Below are positions 61,176 to 61,421 of a stretch of 61,421 bases of DNA, piece by piece; the stretch's first letter is position 1; each line of letters starts with the position of its first letter. The translations under genes were made by a program, and so were the position numbers. Below the pieces are notes generated by a model, which saw only the letters and a program-made list of their open reading frames with translations, did no database searches and was not told where the DNA came from. This DNA is from Acidobacteriota bacterium (GTDB taxonomy: Bacteria > Acidobacteriota > Thermoanaerobaculia > Gp7-AA8), in the NCBI GenBank assembly GCA_016184115.1, contig JACPDH010000018.1, positions 1 to 61,421 of the forward strand. Direction: 5' to 3'.

Positions 61176-61421
61176 ATGAGACTCTCAAAACGAACCATGC
61201 TCGCGATCGCGCTCACCGCGTCATTCGCGGCTGCCTGCGCCAAGAGCGAGCCGGCGGCTCCCGTCGCAGGCGAAGCGGCCACGACGACCGCGACCGCTTC
61301 GAATGTAGCGACCGCGGCGGATTCCGCTGCGCCGCAGCCGGAGCCCGGCTCGCCCGTCGCCACCTTCACACCGTCGAGCGACACCGTGGCGCCAATGCTC
61401 CCGATGCTCGGCGCGTCGCCG
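61176..61421 (+). CDS. Lipoprotein, N-terminal part (cut by window end)
   Basis: 82 codons are visible. Signal sequence MRLSKRTMLAIALTASFAAAC with a lipobox Cys near 21, then an Ala/Pro/Thr-rich linker. The gene continues beyond the window. By neighbourhood it may carry a thioredoxin-like or similar redox domain; nothing in the visible part shows it. Confidence 0.6.
   Translation, partial: MRLSKRTMLAIALTASFAAACAKSEPAAPVAGEAATTTATASNVATAADSAAPQPEPGSPVATFTPSSDTVAPMLPMLGASP

Noticed and set aside
1-61421. Insertion sequence, integron, phage or transposase
   Set aside because: No transposase, integrase or phage protein was recognised in any frame.

Overview
The window is about 61 kb of high-GC (roughly 63 %) bacterial chromosome with dense, mostly housekeeping gene content. 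A Gram-negative envelope is implied by an outer-membrane barrel protein, SurA/PpiC-type folding factors, OmpA-like and lipobox proteins. Menaquinone appears to be made by the futalosine route (mqnA, mqnC), the arginine genes form one linear argR-C-B-D-G-H-J cluster, and hydrogen and nitrite redox modules are present. This mix suggests an Acidobacteriota-like organism. That is an inference from gene content; no rRNA is present to settle it. Both tRNAs encode their CCA end. No insertion sequence, prophage, integrase or CRISPR array was found.

Layout. 0-8 kb: tRNA-Gly, an acetyltransferase, a lytic transglycosylase, a very large hybrid two-component sensor and a VapBC toxin-antitoxin pair. 8-18 kb: mfd, two parvulin-type chaperones, a sirtuin, radC, ilvE, an SDR and a rhomboid protease. 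18-24 kb: a methyltransferase, the rpsF-rpsR-DUF2232-rplI ribosomal operon and mqnA-mqnC. 24-31 kb: small envelope genes, then a six-gene group 3b type [NiFe] hydrogenase operon with its maturation protease and a cNMP-binding protein. 31-35 kb: a secreted serine protease and an ABC-F ATPase. 35-43 kb: arginine biosynthesis led by its repressor. 43-48 kb: a pseudouridine synthase, CueR, remains of a nucleotidyltransferase pair and a Cu(I)-type P-ATPase. 48-52 kb: a phosphoesterase, a di-heme oxidoreductase, an M48 protease and tRNA-Thr. 52-58 kb: a Cys-rich Crp/Fnr regulator, a second cNMP-binding protein, a porin and the NrfHA nitrite reductase. 58-61 kb: a PLP lyase, a rhodanese lipid/envelope protein, a MauE/DoxX protein and a lipoprotein cut by the window edge.

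Two patterns tie the window together. First, many genes are followed by intergenic inverted repeats whose arms are degenerate 7-nt tandem repeats (GAANNNN, GGTCANA or TGCGGAA type). The heptads differ from locus to locus, but the two arms at each locus match, and most begin within a few bases of a stop codon. Second, an identical hyphenated dyad, GTGAC-N4-GTCAC, lies upstream of the hydrogenase operon, the porin-nrfHA operon and the Crp/Fnr gene itself. This suggests one redox regulator controls both H2 and nitrite metabolism. A third, diffuse signal is the heptamer GTTAGGC/GCCTAAC, read about 26 times, which is more than base composition predicts.
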